The position numbers and the translations under genes were made by a program. The notes beneath the pieces are model-generated. The model was not told the DNA's origin. It saw only the letters and a list, made by a program, of their open reading frames with translations, and did not search any database. Source: Polyangiaceae bacterium (lineage in GTDB: Bacteria; Myxococcota_A; Polyangia; Polyangiales; Polyangiaceae). Taken from it: a stretch of DNA of 64,000 bases. This document shows, piece after piece, positions 32,961-42,525 of the stretch; position 1 is the first letter of the stretch, and each line of letters opens with the position of its first letter. Where the stretch lies: contig CANJMI010000022.1 in assembly GCA_947475525.1 (NCBI GenBank), positions 1-64,000 of the forward strand, given 5' to 3'.

Positions 32961-34391
32961 TTGGCTCACTCAGGACAGAACGCCGTCACCTCCGGTACGC
33001 CCACCAGGGCCGTGCTGCGGCTCGCTTTGCCGACACTCGCGGCGATGCTCGCGCAGAGCGTCGTCAACGAGGTCGACATCGTGTTTCTCGGGCGCCTGCC
33101 TTGCCCCGAGTCCTCGACGACGCAGGCGGCGCTGCTGCCGTCGCTGCTGATTCTATGGGCCCTCGGCGGGTCGCTCAGCGCGATCTCAGTCGGTACCCAG
33201 GCGTACACGGGACGCAGGTTCGCCGAGGGGAAGTTCGAAGGCGCGGGGGCGGTACTCGCGAATGCGATGTTCTTCGCGTTGACGGCGGGCGTGGTGATGA
33301 CCGTTGCAGGTTATCTCTTCATGAATCCGATCATCCGGCTCGCGGCGCCTTCGCTCGAGGTCCGAGAGGCTGCCCAGGCCTACTTGAAGTGGCGACTGCT
33401 CGGCATCACCTCGATGGCGGCCACCTTCGCGATGAAGGCGTTCTTCGACGGGATCGGCAAGACCCACATCCACCTCGTCGCGTCGATCGTGATGAACGTG
33501 CTGAACATCGTTCTATGCGTTTTGCTGATCTTTGGTAACCCCGCGCTCGGCATCCCGAAGATGGGCATCGAAGGCGCGGGAATCGCCGGTGTCGTCTCGA
33601 CCTACGTCGGCTTGCTGGTGATGGTCGCGTACGCGCTTAGCCCCGATTATCGGCTTAAATTCTCGCCATTCCGCCGCGGCAATCTCAGTCGCGGACTCTT
33701 GTGGGACATCGTTCGGCTCTCGCTGCCATCCGGCGGCGCGACGATCGTGATCATGACTGGCGTGATGATGTTCGTTGGCATCGCGTACCACCTCGACACG
33801 GTTCTCCCGCTCGGCGTCGTGTCCTCCCTGTGCCCCGGAGGCGCCGCGGAACCGGTCAACGGCGCGGCCACCACGGTGATCATCGGCGTGATGAAGCTCA
33901 CGTTCTCCGGGTGCCTCGCGTTCGGGACGTCGACGGCCACCCTGGTTTCCCAGAGCCTCGGCGAGGGCAAACCCGAACGAGCCGAGCTGTTCGGCTGGAC
34001 TTCGGTCAAGCTCGGCCTCCTTTTCTTCGGCATCCTCGGGCTGGTGGAGCTCGTCTTCGCGAGACCGATCCTTGGCTTCATGACGCAGAGCGCCCTCGTT
34101 CAGGAGCACGCGCTCATCCCCATGCGCATCATGGGCGTCTGCACGCCGATCGTGGCGGTAGGCATGATCGTCGTCGAAGCGTTGTTTGGTGCGGGCAACA
34201 GCCGCTACGTGATGATCGTCCAGACGCTGCTGCACTTCGGCATTTTGGTGCCGTTCGCGTACGTGCTCGGCGTCGTCTTTCACCTCGGTTTGCCAGGGAT
34301 TTGGCTCTCCGCGCTCGCGTATGCGACCGCGCTTGCCGTGGTGATGTGTCGCAAGTTTCGAAGTGGGGATTGGAAGTCCATCAATCTCTGA
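32961..34391 (+). CDS. MATE-family multidrug/metabolite efflux transporter, 476 aa
   Basis: A polytopic membrane protein with the two-fold repeat of MATE transporters and about 12 helices. The N-half starts AVLRLALPTLAAMLAQSVVNEVD, and the C-half begins near residue 235 with RGLLWDIVRLSLPSGGA. AFGTSTATLVSQSLGEGKPERAE is the typical MATE motif after helix 8. It exports cationic or aromatic compounds using a Na+ or H+ gradient. The start is a TTG at 32961, as no ATG gives the full first helix. The loop between helices 7 and 8 (SSLCPGGAAEPVNGA) is longer than usual. Confidence 0.9.
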   Translation: MAHSGQNAVTSGTPTRAVLRLALPTLAAMLAQSVVNEVDIVFLGRLPCPESSTTQAALLPSLLILWALGGSLSAISVGTQAYTGRRFAEGKFEGAGAVLANAMFFALTAGVVMTVAGYLFMNPIIRLAAPSLEVREAAQAYLKWRLLGITSMAATFAMKAFFDGIGKTHIHLVASIVMNVLNIVLCVLLIFGNPALGIPKMGIEGAGIAGVVSTYVGLLVMVAYALSPDYRLKFSPFRRGNLSRGLLWDIVRLSLPSGGATIVIMTGVMMFVGIAYHLDTVLPLGVVSSLCPGGAAEPVNGAATTVIIGVMKLTFSGCLAFGTSTATLVSQSLGEGKPERAELFGWTSVKLGLLFFGILGLVELVFARPILGFMTQSALVQEHALIPMRIMGVCTPIVAVGMIVVEALFGAGNSRYVMIVQTLLHFGILVPFAYVLGVVFHLGLPGIWLSALAYATALAVVMCRKFRSGDWKSINL

Positions 34392-34417
34392 GGTCGCGTG
34401 ATACCGTTCCGCCCCGA

Positions 34418-35848
34418 ATGGCGAAGCGTTCCAACGGAAAATCGGCAGCACGACCAGGCGCGATGACGCGCCATGACACCGCCGCGAAGCGCAAGCGGCG
34501 CTCCGACAAGACGAAAGAAGCAAGCACCATGGGCGACGGTCAAGGAGCCGAGGACGCAGGTTCTGACGAGGCGCCAAGCGCGTCGGGAAGTGCCGCTTCG
34601 ACACCGATCGCGGTGTCCCCGCGCCGGCTGGAGAAAGCGAAGCCCTCCACGGGGCAGCCCTCCACGGGGCAGAAAGCCGCCCGGCAGATCGTCGCCGCGA
34701 TGGACGACGGAGTCGCAGGCGATGGCGACGAGCCCGACGCGGACGAGCCCGAGACTCACCATCTCGCCGGCGCCGACTGGGCCCGGCCGCTCGCCAAGCT
34801 CGACGAGATGTGGACCTGGTTCGAGACGCGGATGATGTTCGTCACGCTGATTGCGTTGATTTGCGTGCTCTGCGTGTGGATCGGCCTTCGCGGCATGCAG
34901 GACCGCAACTCCATCGCGGGCACTTACTTCCGCGTGCTCTTCGGGATGGGCGCACTCGGCTCGGTGGCTCGCTTCGCCACGAACAATCGCGGTCTAAGCG
35001 AAAAGCAGCGCACCTTCGCCACGCTCGGAGCGATGGCCGTCGGAGCCTTCTTCGCAAAGTCGTGGACGCATGTCGGAAATGATTACTTTCAAGGCGTACT
35101 CGACTGGCTCCAGCAGGGTTCGAGCATTGCGCTCTTCGGTGGGCTTCGCGGCATCAGCACGCGCCTCACGATGCTCGTCGCGCTCATCGGCGGTTCGCTC
35201 GCCTGCGCCTCGGGGACGCACATCAACGTCGACGTGATCGTGCGGTTCGCACCCAAGCCGATGCGAAAATTGGCGCATGTGATTGCGATGGTCGGCGCCT
35301 CGCTCGTCTGCCTCTCGGCGTCGTACGGCTTCTTCGATTTTATCGCGATAAGCGGCTTTCACGCGGCTCCGGAGGCGAGCTTGGCGACGAAGGTAGCGGC
35401 GGTCGGCGAAGAGCTCGGCGGTGACTTCTTCGTGTTGCGCAAACAGCTGTCCCTCGACGTCGGGGCGGTGTCCTACGTGGTGAGCGGAAAGCGCTGGAAC
35501 TCGGACGAGCGCATGAACGGCCGCCAGTGGAATGAATTCGTCGACACCGGTGGCTTCGCGGAGCGCTACGGCGCAGAGAAAACCGCCGGCATCAAAGCCA
35601 CTGCCGCCGAGCTCGAGTTGCCGCGTCGGCCCTTCGTCATCGTTCCCGATGGCAGCGCGGCGGGCTCGCTGCTCGAGGGCTTGAACCTCGTATTTCCGAT
35701 GGGATTTTTGATGCTCGGCTTGAGGCTCCTGCTGCGCGTCGCGTTGGTGTTCGGTGGTTTCCTCGAACCGCACCTCGAAGGTGAAGGCAGCGGGGATGAC
35801 GAGGAGGGCGATCCCGATGCGACGCCCGTCGACGGGGAGGCTGCCTGA
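34418..35848 (+). CDS. TRAP transporter small permease (DctQ type) with extra soluble regions, 476 aa
   Basis: Small membrane subunit of a tripartite ATP-independent periplasmic transporter, assigned mainly from its overlap with dctM (TGATG). It is much longer than the usual 160-200 aa. A basic then acidic N-terminal extension of about 130 residues comes first, and the first helix is near 138-158 (MMFVTLIALICVLCVWIGL). Helices continue to about 312. A soluble insert of roughly 100 residues follows before the last helix near 421-448. The GGSLACASGTHINVDVIVRF segment matches the DctQ pattern. The N-terminal start is uncertain because later ATGs exist. Confidence 0.82.
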   Translation: MAKRSNGKSAARPGAMTRHDTAAKRKRRSDKTKEASTMGDGQGAEDAGSDEAPSASGSAASTPIAVSPRRLEKAKPSTGQPSTGQKAARQIVAAMDDGVAGDGDEPDADEPETHHLAGADWARPLAKLDEMWTWFETRMMFVTLIALICVLCVWIGLRGMQDRNSIAGTYFRVLFGMGALGSVARFATNNRGLSEKQRTFATLGAMAVGAFFAKSWTHVGNDYFQGVLDWLQQGSSIALFGGLRGISTRLTMLVALIGGSLACASGTHINVDVIVRFAPKPMRKLAHVIAMVGASLVCLSASYGFFDFIAISGFHAAPEASLATKVAAVGEELGGDFFVLRKQLSLDVGAVSYVVSGKRWNSDERMNGRQWNEFVDTGGFAERYGAEKTAGIKATAAELELPRRPFVIVPDGSAAGSLLEGLNLVFPMGFLMLGLRLLLRVALVFGGFLEPHLEGEGSGDDEEGDPDATPVDGEAA

Positions 35849-37446
35849 TGTACGCGCTACTCGCTCTCTTGCTCGGTGTGCTCGCGATCGCGGGAATGCC
35901 GCTTTTCGCCGTACTCGGCGCAGTTTCGGTCCTGTGTTGGTGGAGCCAGGACGGAGCGCTCCGCAACCTTGCGCCGAACGTGCTGGACGATAAATTCGCC
36001 GGCTCGTCGATCCTCGTCACAATTCCGCTCTTCGTCTTCGTGGGCTACTTGATGGCCGAGTCGAAGACCCCGAAGCGCATCGTGCGCGCCGCGTCGGCGA
36101 CTCTCGGGTGGATGCCCGGCGGGCTCGCCATCGTGTGCATCGTCGCGACCGCGATGTTCACGATGCTGACCGGCGGCAGCGGCGTGACGATCGTCGCGAT
36201 CGGCGGTTTGCTCTACCCCGTCTTGGTTCAGCGCGGCTACTCCAAGGAGTTCTCGCTCGGTCTCGTGACGACCTCGGGCGCCGTTGGCCTCTTGCTCCCG
36301 CCGAGCCCCCTCGTACTCATTTATTGTTACGTCACGGGCGTCGATGTTGGCCGTGCGTACAAGGCGACGCTGTGGCCCGGTCTCGTGCTCGTGGGCATCC
36401 TCGCGGCGTACTCCATCTTCGTCAGCGTCAAGAACAAGGTCCCGACCCAGAAGTTCGACGCGCGTGAATTTGCGCGCTCGATTTGGGACGTCAAATGGGA
36501 AGCCTTAGCTCCGGTGCTCGTCCTCTCGGGCCTCGCGACCGCACTGATGGAACTGCACGAGAGCGCGGCCGCCGCTGCGCTCTATACCCTCGTCGTCGAG
36601 GTCTACATCCACAAGGACCTCTCGTGGAAGAAGGTCCTCAAGGTCGCGAAGGACGCGATCTCGCTCTCCGGCGCGATCATCGCGATCCTCGCGATGGCCG
36701 CCGCGCTCACGAACTACATCATCCAAGCCGGCATTCCGAATGCCGTTTTGGAATGGTGCGTGCAGAAGGGCATGCGCGAGACCTGGCAGTTTCTCATCGT
36801 GATGAACGTGTTCTTGTTCGTCATGGGCGCGCTGATGGATGCGTTCAGCGTGCTTCTCGTCGGGCTGCCGCTGCTCGTGCCACTCGCTGCGAGCTTCGGC
36901 CTGCACCCGTTCTACCTCGCGTCGATGTTCCTCCTTCACCTCGAGATCGCCTACGTCACGCCGCCTATCGGCTTGAACCTGTTCATCGCGAGCTTCCGCT
37001 TCAAGCGGCCGGTGGTCGAGGTCTACCGCGTGGTCATGCCGTTCTTCGGGCTGCTCGTGCTCGGATTCATGATCATCTGCTTTGTGCCGTCGCTATCGAC
37101 CTTCACCGTCAAAGATGAAGTCGCGGGCCTGCGCGCAAAGGCGGAGTTGGCCGGGGTTGCACCGACCGATGCGTGGAAAATCGAGTGTATTCTCGAGGAT
37201 TACAACAATCCAAAGCCTTGTTCCGACGCCGACATCGCGCGTTGGGGTAAGGATGGCACGGGCATCAAGGCGGCCTCGCTTGACGATGACGCCGACGACA
37301 AAGACGAAGACGATTTCGATGACGACGAGGACGACACGAAATCGGCGGCGGCGCCTTCTTCGTCCGCAGCCCCTGGCTCATCCGCGGCGCCTGCGGGCAG
37401 CGCGAAGCCCGACGACGACGACGATGACGACGATGACGACGACTGA
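35848..37446 (+). CDS. TRAP transporter large permease (DctM type) with acidic C-terminal tail, 532 aa
   Basis: Large, substrate-translocating TRAP subunit with about 12 helices. Family stretches are FAGSSILVTIPLFVFVGYLM, TGGSGVTIVAIGGLLYPVL, TSGAVGLLLPPSPLVLIY and EIAYVTPPIGLNLF. After the last helix (about 415) it carries an unusual 100-residue tail. The tail has Asp-rich blocks separated by an Ala/Ser/Pro linker and ends in eleven Asp in a row, encoded by GAC/GAT repeats. The tail is not needed in normal DctM proteins. The solute-binding subunit gene is not in this window. Confidence 0.92.
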   Translation: MYALLALLLGVLAIAGMPLFAVLGAVSVLCWWSQDGALRNLAPNVLDDKFAGSSILVTIPLFVFVGYLMAESKTPKRIVRAASATLGWMPGGLAIVCIVATAMFTMLTGGSGVTIVAIGGLLYPVLVQRGYSKEFSLGLVTTSGAVGLLLPPSPLVLIYCYVTGVDVGRAYKATLWPGLVLVGILAAYSIFVSVKNKVPTQKFDAREFARSIWDVKWEALAPVLVLSGLATALMELHESAAAAALYTLVVEVYIHKDLSWKKVLKVAKDAISLSGAIIAILAMAAALTNYIIQAGIPNAVLEWCVQKGMRETWQFLIVMNVFLFVMGALMDAFSVLLVGLPLLVPLAASFGLHPFYLASMFLLHLEIAYVTPPIGLNLFIASFRFKRPVVEVYRVVMPFFGLLVLGFMIICFVPSLSTFTVKDEVAGLRAKAELAGVAPTDAWKIECILEDYNNPKPCSDADIARWGKDGTGIKAASLDDDADDKDEDDFDDDEDDTKSAAAPSSSAAPGSSAAPAGSAKPDDDDDDDDDDD

Positions 37447-37477
37447 CCCGCGCGGGGGGTGACCGCGTCACCCTGTG

Positions 37478-37497
37478 AAGCCCGCCGGACCGGGCTT
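37478..37497. terminator. GC-rich hairpin after the TRAP permease gene
   Basis: AAGCCCG-CCGGAC-CGGGCTT has 7-bp arms and starts 32 bases after the dctM-type stop. It is followed by GCTC rather than a T-run, so it is a weak intrinsic terminator or the upper part of a double terminator. Confidence 0.45.
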
Positions 37498-37523
37498 GCT
37501 CAACCACTGCACGCCGAAACGCA

Positions 37524-37557
37524 AACGAGGCGCTCGCCCAACGGCCAGCGCCTCGTT
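37524..37557. terminator. strong bidirectional terminator hairpin between convergent TRAP genes
   Basis: AACGAGGCGCT (37524-37534) and AGCGCCTCGTT (37547-37557) are perfect 11-bp arms around a 12-base loop. CTTTGT follows on the plus strand and TTGCGTTT on the minus strand. It lies between the convergent permease and TatT genes. Confidence 0.8.
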
Positions 37558-37591
37558 CTTTGTCGTGCGCCCAAGTGAGGGGCGCGCGCGT

Positions 37592-38623
37592 TCACTCGTC
37601 GCCGTCGTCGTCCGTCTCGCTCGCCTTTGCATCGGATGCGGCGGGGGCCACGGTCGCGGCCACTGAACCCGGCGCCGCAGCCACCGCATTGAACGCGCAC
37701 TCCTTCATGCGGCGCTCCGAGAGGTAGCGACGCGCCTTGCGCTTGGCGATGGTGCCGGGAAGGCGCTGCTCGGGTTGAACGTCGCCCGCGCTGACGACCT
37801 CATTGAGCAGCTTTTCGAAGTTCGCCTTGTCCTGCATCGTGCAGTAGTACTTCGCGCCGAAGTTGAAACGCGCGAGCAGGGACTTTCCGTCGCTGAGAGC
37901 GAGAGCACGCTCGAAATGCTCCTTCGACGCGGGCAGCTCGGTCTCGGCGGTCTTCGAGCGGGCGTGATACGAGGCGAGCACGACGTGGCCCGTTGCGTTG
38001 TTGTAGGTCTCGTCGAGCTCGATCGAGCGCGTAACCAAGGCTACGCCAACGTGCAGGGTGCCGGCGGCCTGGATGTCATCGGTCACGACGAGGTTGACGC
38101 GGCTGAGCCACGCTTGAGCGAGCCAAAGGAGCGGCTCGGCGTCTTGTTTGTGGGTGAACAGCGCGGTGTACTCGGCCATCGTCTGGGGAGTCTTCTGGGC
38201 TGCTTCGAAGCCGGCGTGCTTCGCTTCGAGGAGCTTCGAGCCGTAATGGATCGCGCGGGCGTAGGCGGTGATCGCGCGGGCGCGGTGGTAGTTGGCAAGC
38301 TCGCTGTCTTCGCCGTAGAGATCTTCGGCTTGCTCCATCTCGTCTTCGATGAAGCCGAACGAGGACGCCGCCCAGCTGCGCAGCAGGAGGAACATTGCGT
38401 CTTGGTTCGCGGGGGCGAGGTAGTGCATCCCTTCGAACTGCGCGAGGCCGGCGAACGCTGCGCCCTTGGCGACTTCGTAATCGCTGACGCTGTTGAGTGC
38501 GCTCGATGCGGTGCGGGTCGAGTTAATCTGCCCCTCGAGGAGCATCTTCCTGATGCAGCCCGTGCTTCCGAAAGCGAGGCTGCCGGCAACGAGGAAAGGA
38601 CCGAGTTTGCTGAGGTTCCGCAT
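37592..38623 (-). CDS. TRAP-associated TatT-type lipoprotein, 343 aa
   Basis: The N-terminus MRNLSKLGPFLVAGSLAFGSTGCIRK is a lipoprotein signal with Cys at about 23. The pattern that follows matches the helical TatT component of TRAP-T systems: TASSALNSVSDYEVAKGAAF, LAQFEGMHYLAPANQDAMFLL and AASSFGFIEDEMEQAEDLY. TatT forms a ring of TPR-like helices that binds the solute-binding protein TatP, known from Treponema. It faces the TRAP permease genes across a shared terminator, which supports one functional unit. The C-terminal 30 residues are Ala-rich then acidic. Confidence 0.85.
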   Translation of the reverse strand: MRNLSKLGPFLVAGSLAFGSTGCIRKMLLEGQINSTRTASSALNSVSDYEVAKGAAFAGLAQFEGMHYLAPANQDAMFLLLRSWAASSFGFIEDEMEQAEDLYGEDSELANYHRARAITAYARAIHYGSKLLEAKHAGFEAAQKTPQTMAEYTALFTHKQDAEPLLWLAQAWLSRVNLVVTDDIQAAGTLHVGVALVTRSIELDETYNNATGHVVLASYHARSKTAETELPASKEHFERALALSDGKSLLARFNFGAKYYCTMQDKANFEKLLNEVVSAGDVQPEQRLPGTIAKRKARRYLSERRMKECAFNAVAAAPGSVAATVAPAASDAKASETDDDGDE

Positions 38624-38680
38624 GGCGGCTTTCTTATCCGGCTCTCACCCGGGCTTCAATCGTCCTTGGGGGTAGCGGGT

Positions 38681-38724
38681 ACAAAACCAAACGGCCGGCG
38701 CGCTCTTTGATGAGTGGCCGGCCG
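38681..38724 (-). terminator. intrinsic terminator downstream of ahcY
   Basis: On the minus strand CGGCCGGC (38724-38717) pairs with GCCGGCCG (38699-38692), with a 17-base loop. TTTGGTTTTG follows directly. It lies about 70 bases after the ahcY stop and before the TatT gene on the same strand. Confidence 0.65.
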
Positions 38725-38796
38725 CTTCGCGCCTGAGGGCTGCGAGTCCCGCTATCGCCTATGGATCAAGGCGACGCGTGACCGCATAGGTGAGCT

Positions 38797-40245
<1,449 letters not shown>

Positions 40246-40282
40246 GGTCTCGGCGGTGGTGTATTCCGTTTTGCGGAGACGT

Positions 40283-40311
40283 GCAAACACGTTCGGGTGC
40301 ACGATGTTTGC
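40283..40311. promoter_or_regulatory. inverted repeat between ahcY and the divergent methyltransferase gene
   Basis: GCAAACA (40283-40289) and TGTTTGC (40305-40311) are perfect 7-bp arms with a 15-base spacer. They sit in the 126-bp divergent gap, 38 bases upstream of the ahcY start. It could be an operator or part of the ahcY leader; there is no other evidence. Confidence 0.3.
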
Positions 40312-40371
40312 TGGTAGTGTCGCCGGCCGAGACGTGGCCACCGAGATGCCGGGAGCGCGGGAGCAGGGTAA

Positions 40372-42525
40372 TTGACCGAGCCGATTTGGGACCCCGAAGC
40401 CGAGGTGCGCTGCATTCACGTCAGCGAATGCGGCGCCTGTCCCTTGATGCCGCTCGGCTATGCGCGTCAACGAGCCGCGAAGCTTGACCGACTCGCGGTT
40501 TCCCTCGGACGTTACGGCATTGCCCCGGGCACCACCGTGGCCGAGCTGCGTCGGCCTGAGTTGCTCGCTGCCTATCGCCGCCGCGCCAAGCTCGTCGTCG
40601 CCCGCATCGCGCCTGATCAGGCGGCTATCGGGCTTTTTCGACGCCATGACAGCCAGGTCGTGATCGACATTCCTGGCTGCCAGGTACTGAGCCCGACATT
40701 GCTCGAGTTCGTGGCCAACCTCCGGCCGCTTATTGCGTTGCCGCCGCCATCGCTCCAGGCGCTGCTCACCGGCCGCAGCTCAGACGGCACCGGGGTGCTG
40801 TCGGGCCTCGACGTACGTGAGCTGCGCCGCGCGGTCGGGAACGCCCCTCCGTCGCTCTTGGTGACGCTGACCTTGGCGGCCGAGCACGCGGCTCCAGTGG
40901 AGGAGCTGCGTGATGCTGCGCGCGCGCTTCGCCAGCATTTTCCCTCGCTTGTTGGTGTGGCGGTCGAGCTCCGTGTCGGCGGGCGGGGCGCGTCGTCGGC
41001 CTCGGAGTTCGTCGTGCTTTCGGGCGAAAGTGAAGTCGAGGATGCCGTTGATGATGGCGGTCACGAGCCGACCTATCAGCTCGTGTCCCATACGTCGTTC
41101 TTGCGGGTGCATCGCGAACAAGCGTCGATGATGCATCGCTTGCTGCGGGAACTCGTAGCGGGGCCGCTGCCCGTCGCGCCTGCTGCTGCCCCGCGACAGA
41201 CGCGCGTGCTCGACCTTTACGGCGGCACCGGCGCACTTTCGTTGGCGCTTGCCCGGGCCGGCCACGCGATGACGCTCGTCGAATCTCACCCTTCTTCCGT
41301 CGCACTCGCGCTCCGTGCGGCAAGCGCCCAGCGGCTTAAGGTTGAGGTGATCTCCGGCGAAGTCGCCTCAGTGACCAAAGTGCTCGCGGCGGCCGGTGCG
41401 ACGTTCGACGTCGTCATTGCGAACCCCCCGCGCCGAGGCATGTCCCCGGCGGCGCGTGAAGCGGTCGCCTCGCTCCGCGCGGATCGTGTCGTCTACGTTG
41501 CGTGCGAGGTCGACAACTTGAGCCGCGACCTCGAACACTTTGCGCGGCTCGGCTACCAGGCGCGTGTGTTTCACCCGCTCGACACGCTGCCGCTAACCGA
41601 TGAAGTCGAAGTCGTCGCTGTGCTCGACCGCGGTCCAAGCGCCACGCCAGCCCTGCTGTTCGCCGGGGAAGGGTTGCTCGGTTTTGCGAAGCCCGCGCAC
41701 GAGCCACTCTCCCCGCGGCCCGAGTACCCATCGAGCGTGGTCGAGCGCGCTCGCGGCGAGTTCGATGGTGGCGCGTGGGAGCCGGTAGTCGGGGACGACG
41801 CGGGGATAAGCGGCGTCTGCTTGTTCGCCCGTGACGCGGCATCGGCCGAGCGGTGGCGGGCCTCGCTTGAGCGGACGGGGAGGCTTATCTACCTCGCGGC
41901 GGCTCGTGGCGTCGCTCCGGTGAAGGGGTCGATCACGAGGGATTTGCACGGCGAGCACGAGTCGCTTCAGGCGCGCACGCGTTATCGGCGACTCGCCATC
42001 GGCGGAGGTCACTCGGTGTTGCGACTCGTGCCCGAGCGGCCCGTGCCTCACCAAGTACGGCGCCACCTCGCGGCGATGGGGCACCCGGTGCTTGGCGATA
42101 TGCGTTATGGCCATGCCCCGACGAACCGCTATTTCGAGGAAAAATACGGGCTGGATCGCAGTTTTCTGCACCTCGTTCGCGTCGAAGTCGATCACCCGGA
42201 CACAGGCGAGCGGCTCCAGGTTGAAGCGCCTCTGCCAGCGGATCTGCGCGCGGCGCTCGCGCGGGCGTCGGATGAATCGGTGCTGCGCTTCCTCGACCAA
42301 AAGGGAGCACTCGGCATCGCCGGGGGACGCCTCGATGCGCGTGAGGACGAGCCGCAGAGCGAGACCGGTCCCGCGAGCATGCGGGAGTTTCCTGCGGAGA
42401 GTGCGCGCGCCACGTACGGGCTCGCCCCGATTTCGGTGCCCGGTCGGAGTCCACTCGAGTTCGACGAAGCCCCGAGAACCATTCGCGGCGAGCTCCTCCG
42501 AATTGAGGAAACCGACGACCTATGA
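40372..42525 (+). CDS. fusion of TrmA-type RNA uracil-C5 methyltransferase and RluA-type pseudouridine synthase, 717 aa
   Basis: The N-terminal half (to about 410) resembles RlmD/TrmA enzymes. Fe-S type cysteines are C14, C20 and C23 ([11 protein letters not shown]) plus the Cys in IPGCQ. The SAM site is [28 protein letters not shown] is followed by the catalytic-Cys motif [13 protein letters not shown] (Cys about 378). The C-terminal half (about 420-650) resembles RluA synthases ([25 protein letters not shown]). Its catalytic block is altered to VGDDAGISG instead of RLDxxTSG; Asp 476 would be the nucleophile. The start is TTG after GCAGGGTAA. The stop overlaps the next gene (ATGA). Confidence 0.85.
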   Translation: MTEPIWDPEAEVRCIHVSECGACPLMPLGYARQRAAKLDRLAVSLGRYGIAPGTTVAELRRPELLAAYRRRAKLVVARIAPDQAAIGLFRRHDSQVVIDIPGCQVLSPTLLEFVANLRPLIALPPPSLQALLTGRSSDGTGVLSGLDVRELRRAVGNAPPSLLVTLTLAAEHAAPVEELRDAARALRQHFPSLVGVAVELRVGGRGASSASEFVVLSGESEVEDAVDDGGHEPTYQLVSHTSFLRVHREQASMMHRLLRELVAGPLPVAPAAAPRQTRVLDLYGGTGALSLALARAGHAMTLVESHPSSVALALRAASAQRLKVEVISGEVASVTKVLAAAGATFDVVIANPPRRGMSPAAREAVASLRADRVVYVACEVDNLSRDLEHFARLGYQARVFHPLDTLPLTDEVEVVAVLDRGPSATPALLFAGEGLLGFAKPAHEPLSPRPEYPSSVVERARGEFDGGAWEPVVGDDAGISGVCLFARDAASAERWRASLERTGRLIYLAAARGVAPVKGSITRDLHGEHESLQARTRYRRLAIGGGHSVLRLVPERPVPHQVRRHLAAMGHPVLGDMRYGHAPTNRYFEEKYGLDRSFLHLVRVEVDHPDTGERLQVEAPLPADLRAALARASDESVLRFLDQKGALGIAGGRLDAREDEPQSETGPASMREFPAESARATYGLAPISVPGRSPLEFDEAPRTIRGELLRIEETDDL

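Noticed and set aside
33701-34417. Upstream extension of the DctQ-type gene into the MATE gene
   Set aside because: It is read in another frame of the MATE coding sequence and has an Arg/His-rich composition typical of shadow frames.
40246-40371. SAH riboswitch upstream of ahcY
   Set aside because: I could not find the conserved core elements of the known SAH riboswitch on the minus strand in this 126-bp gap.
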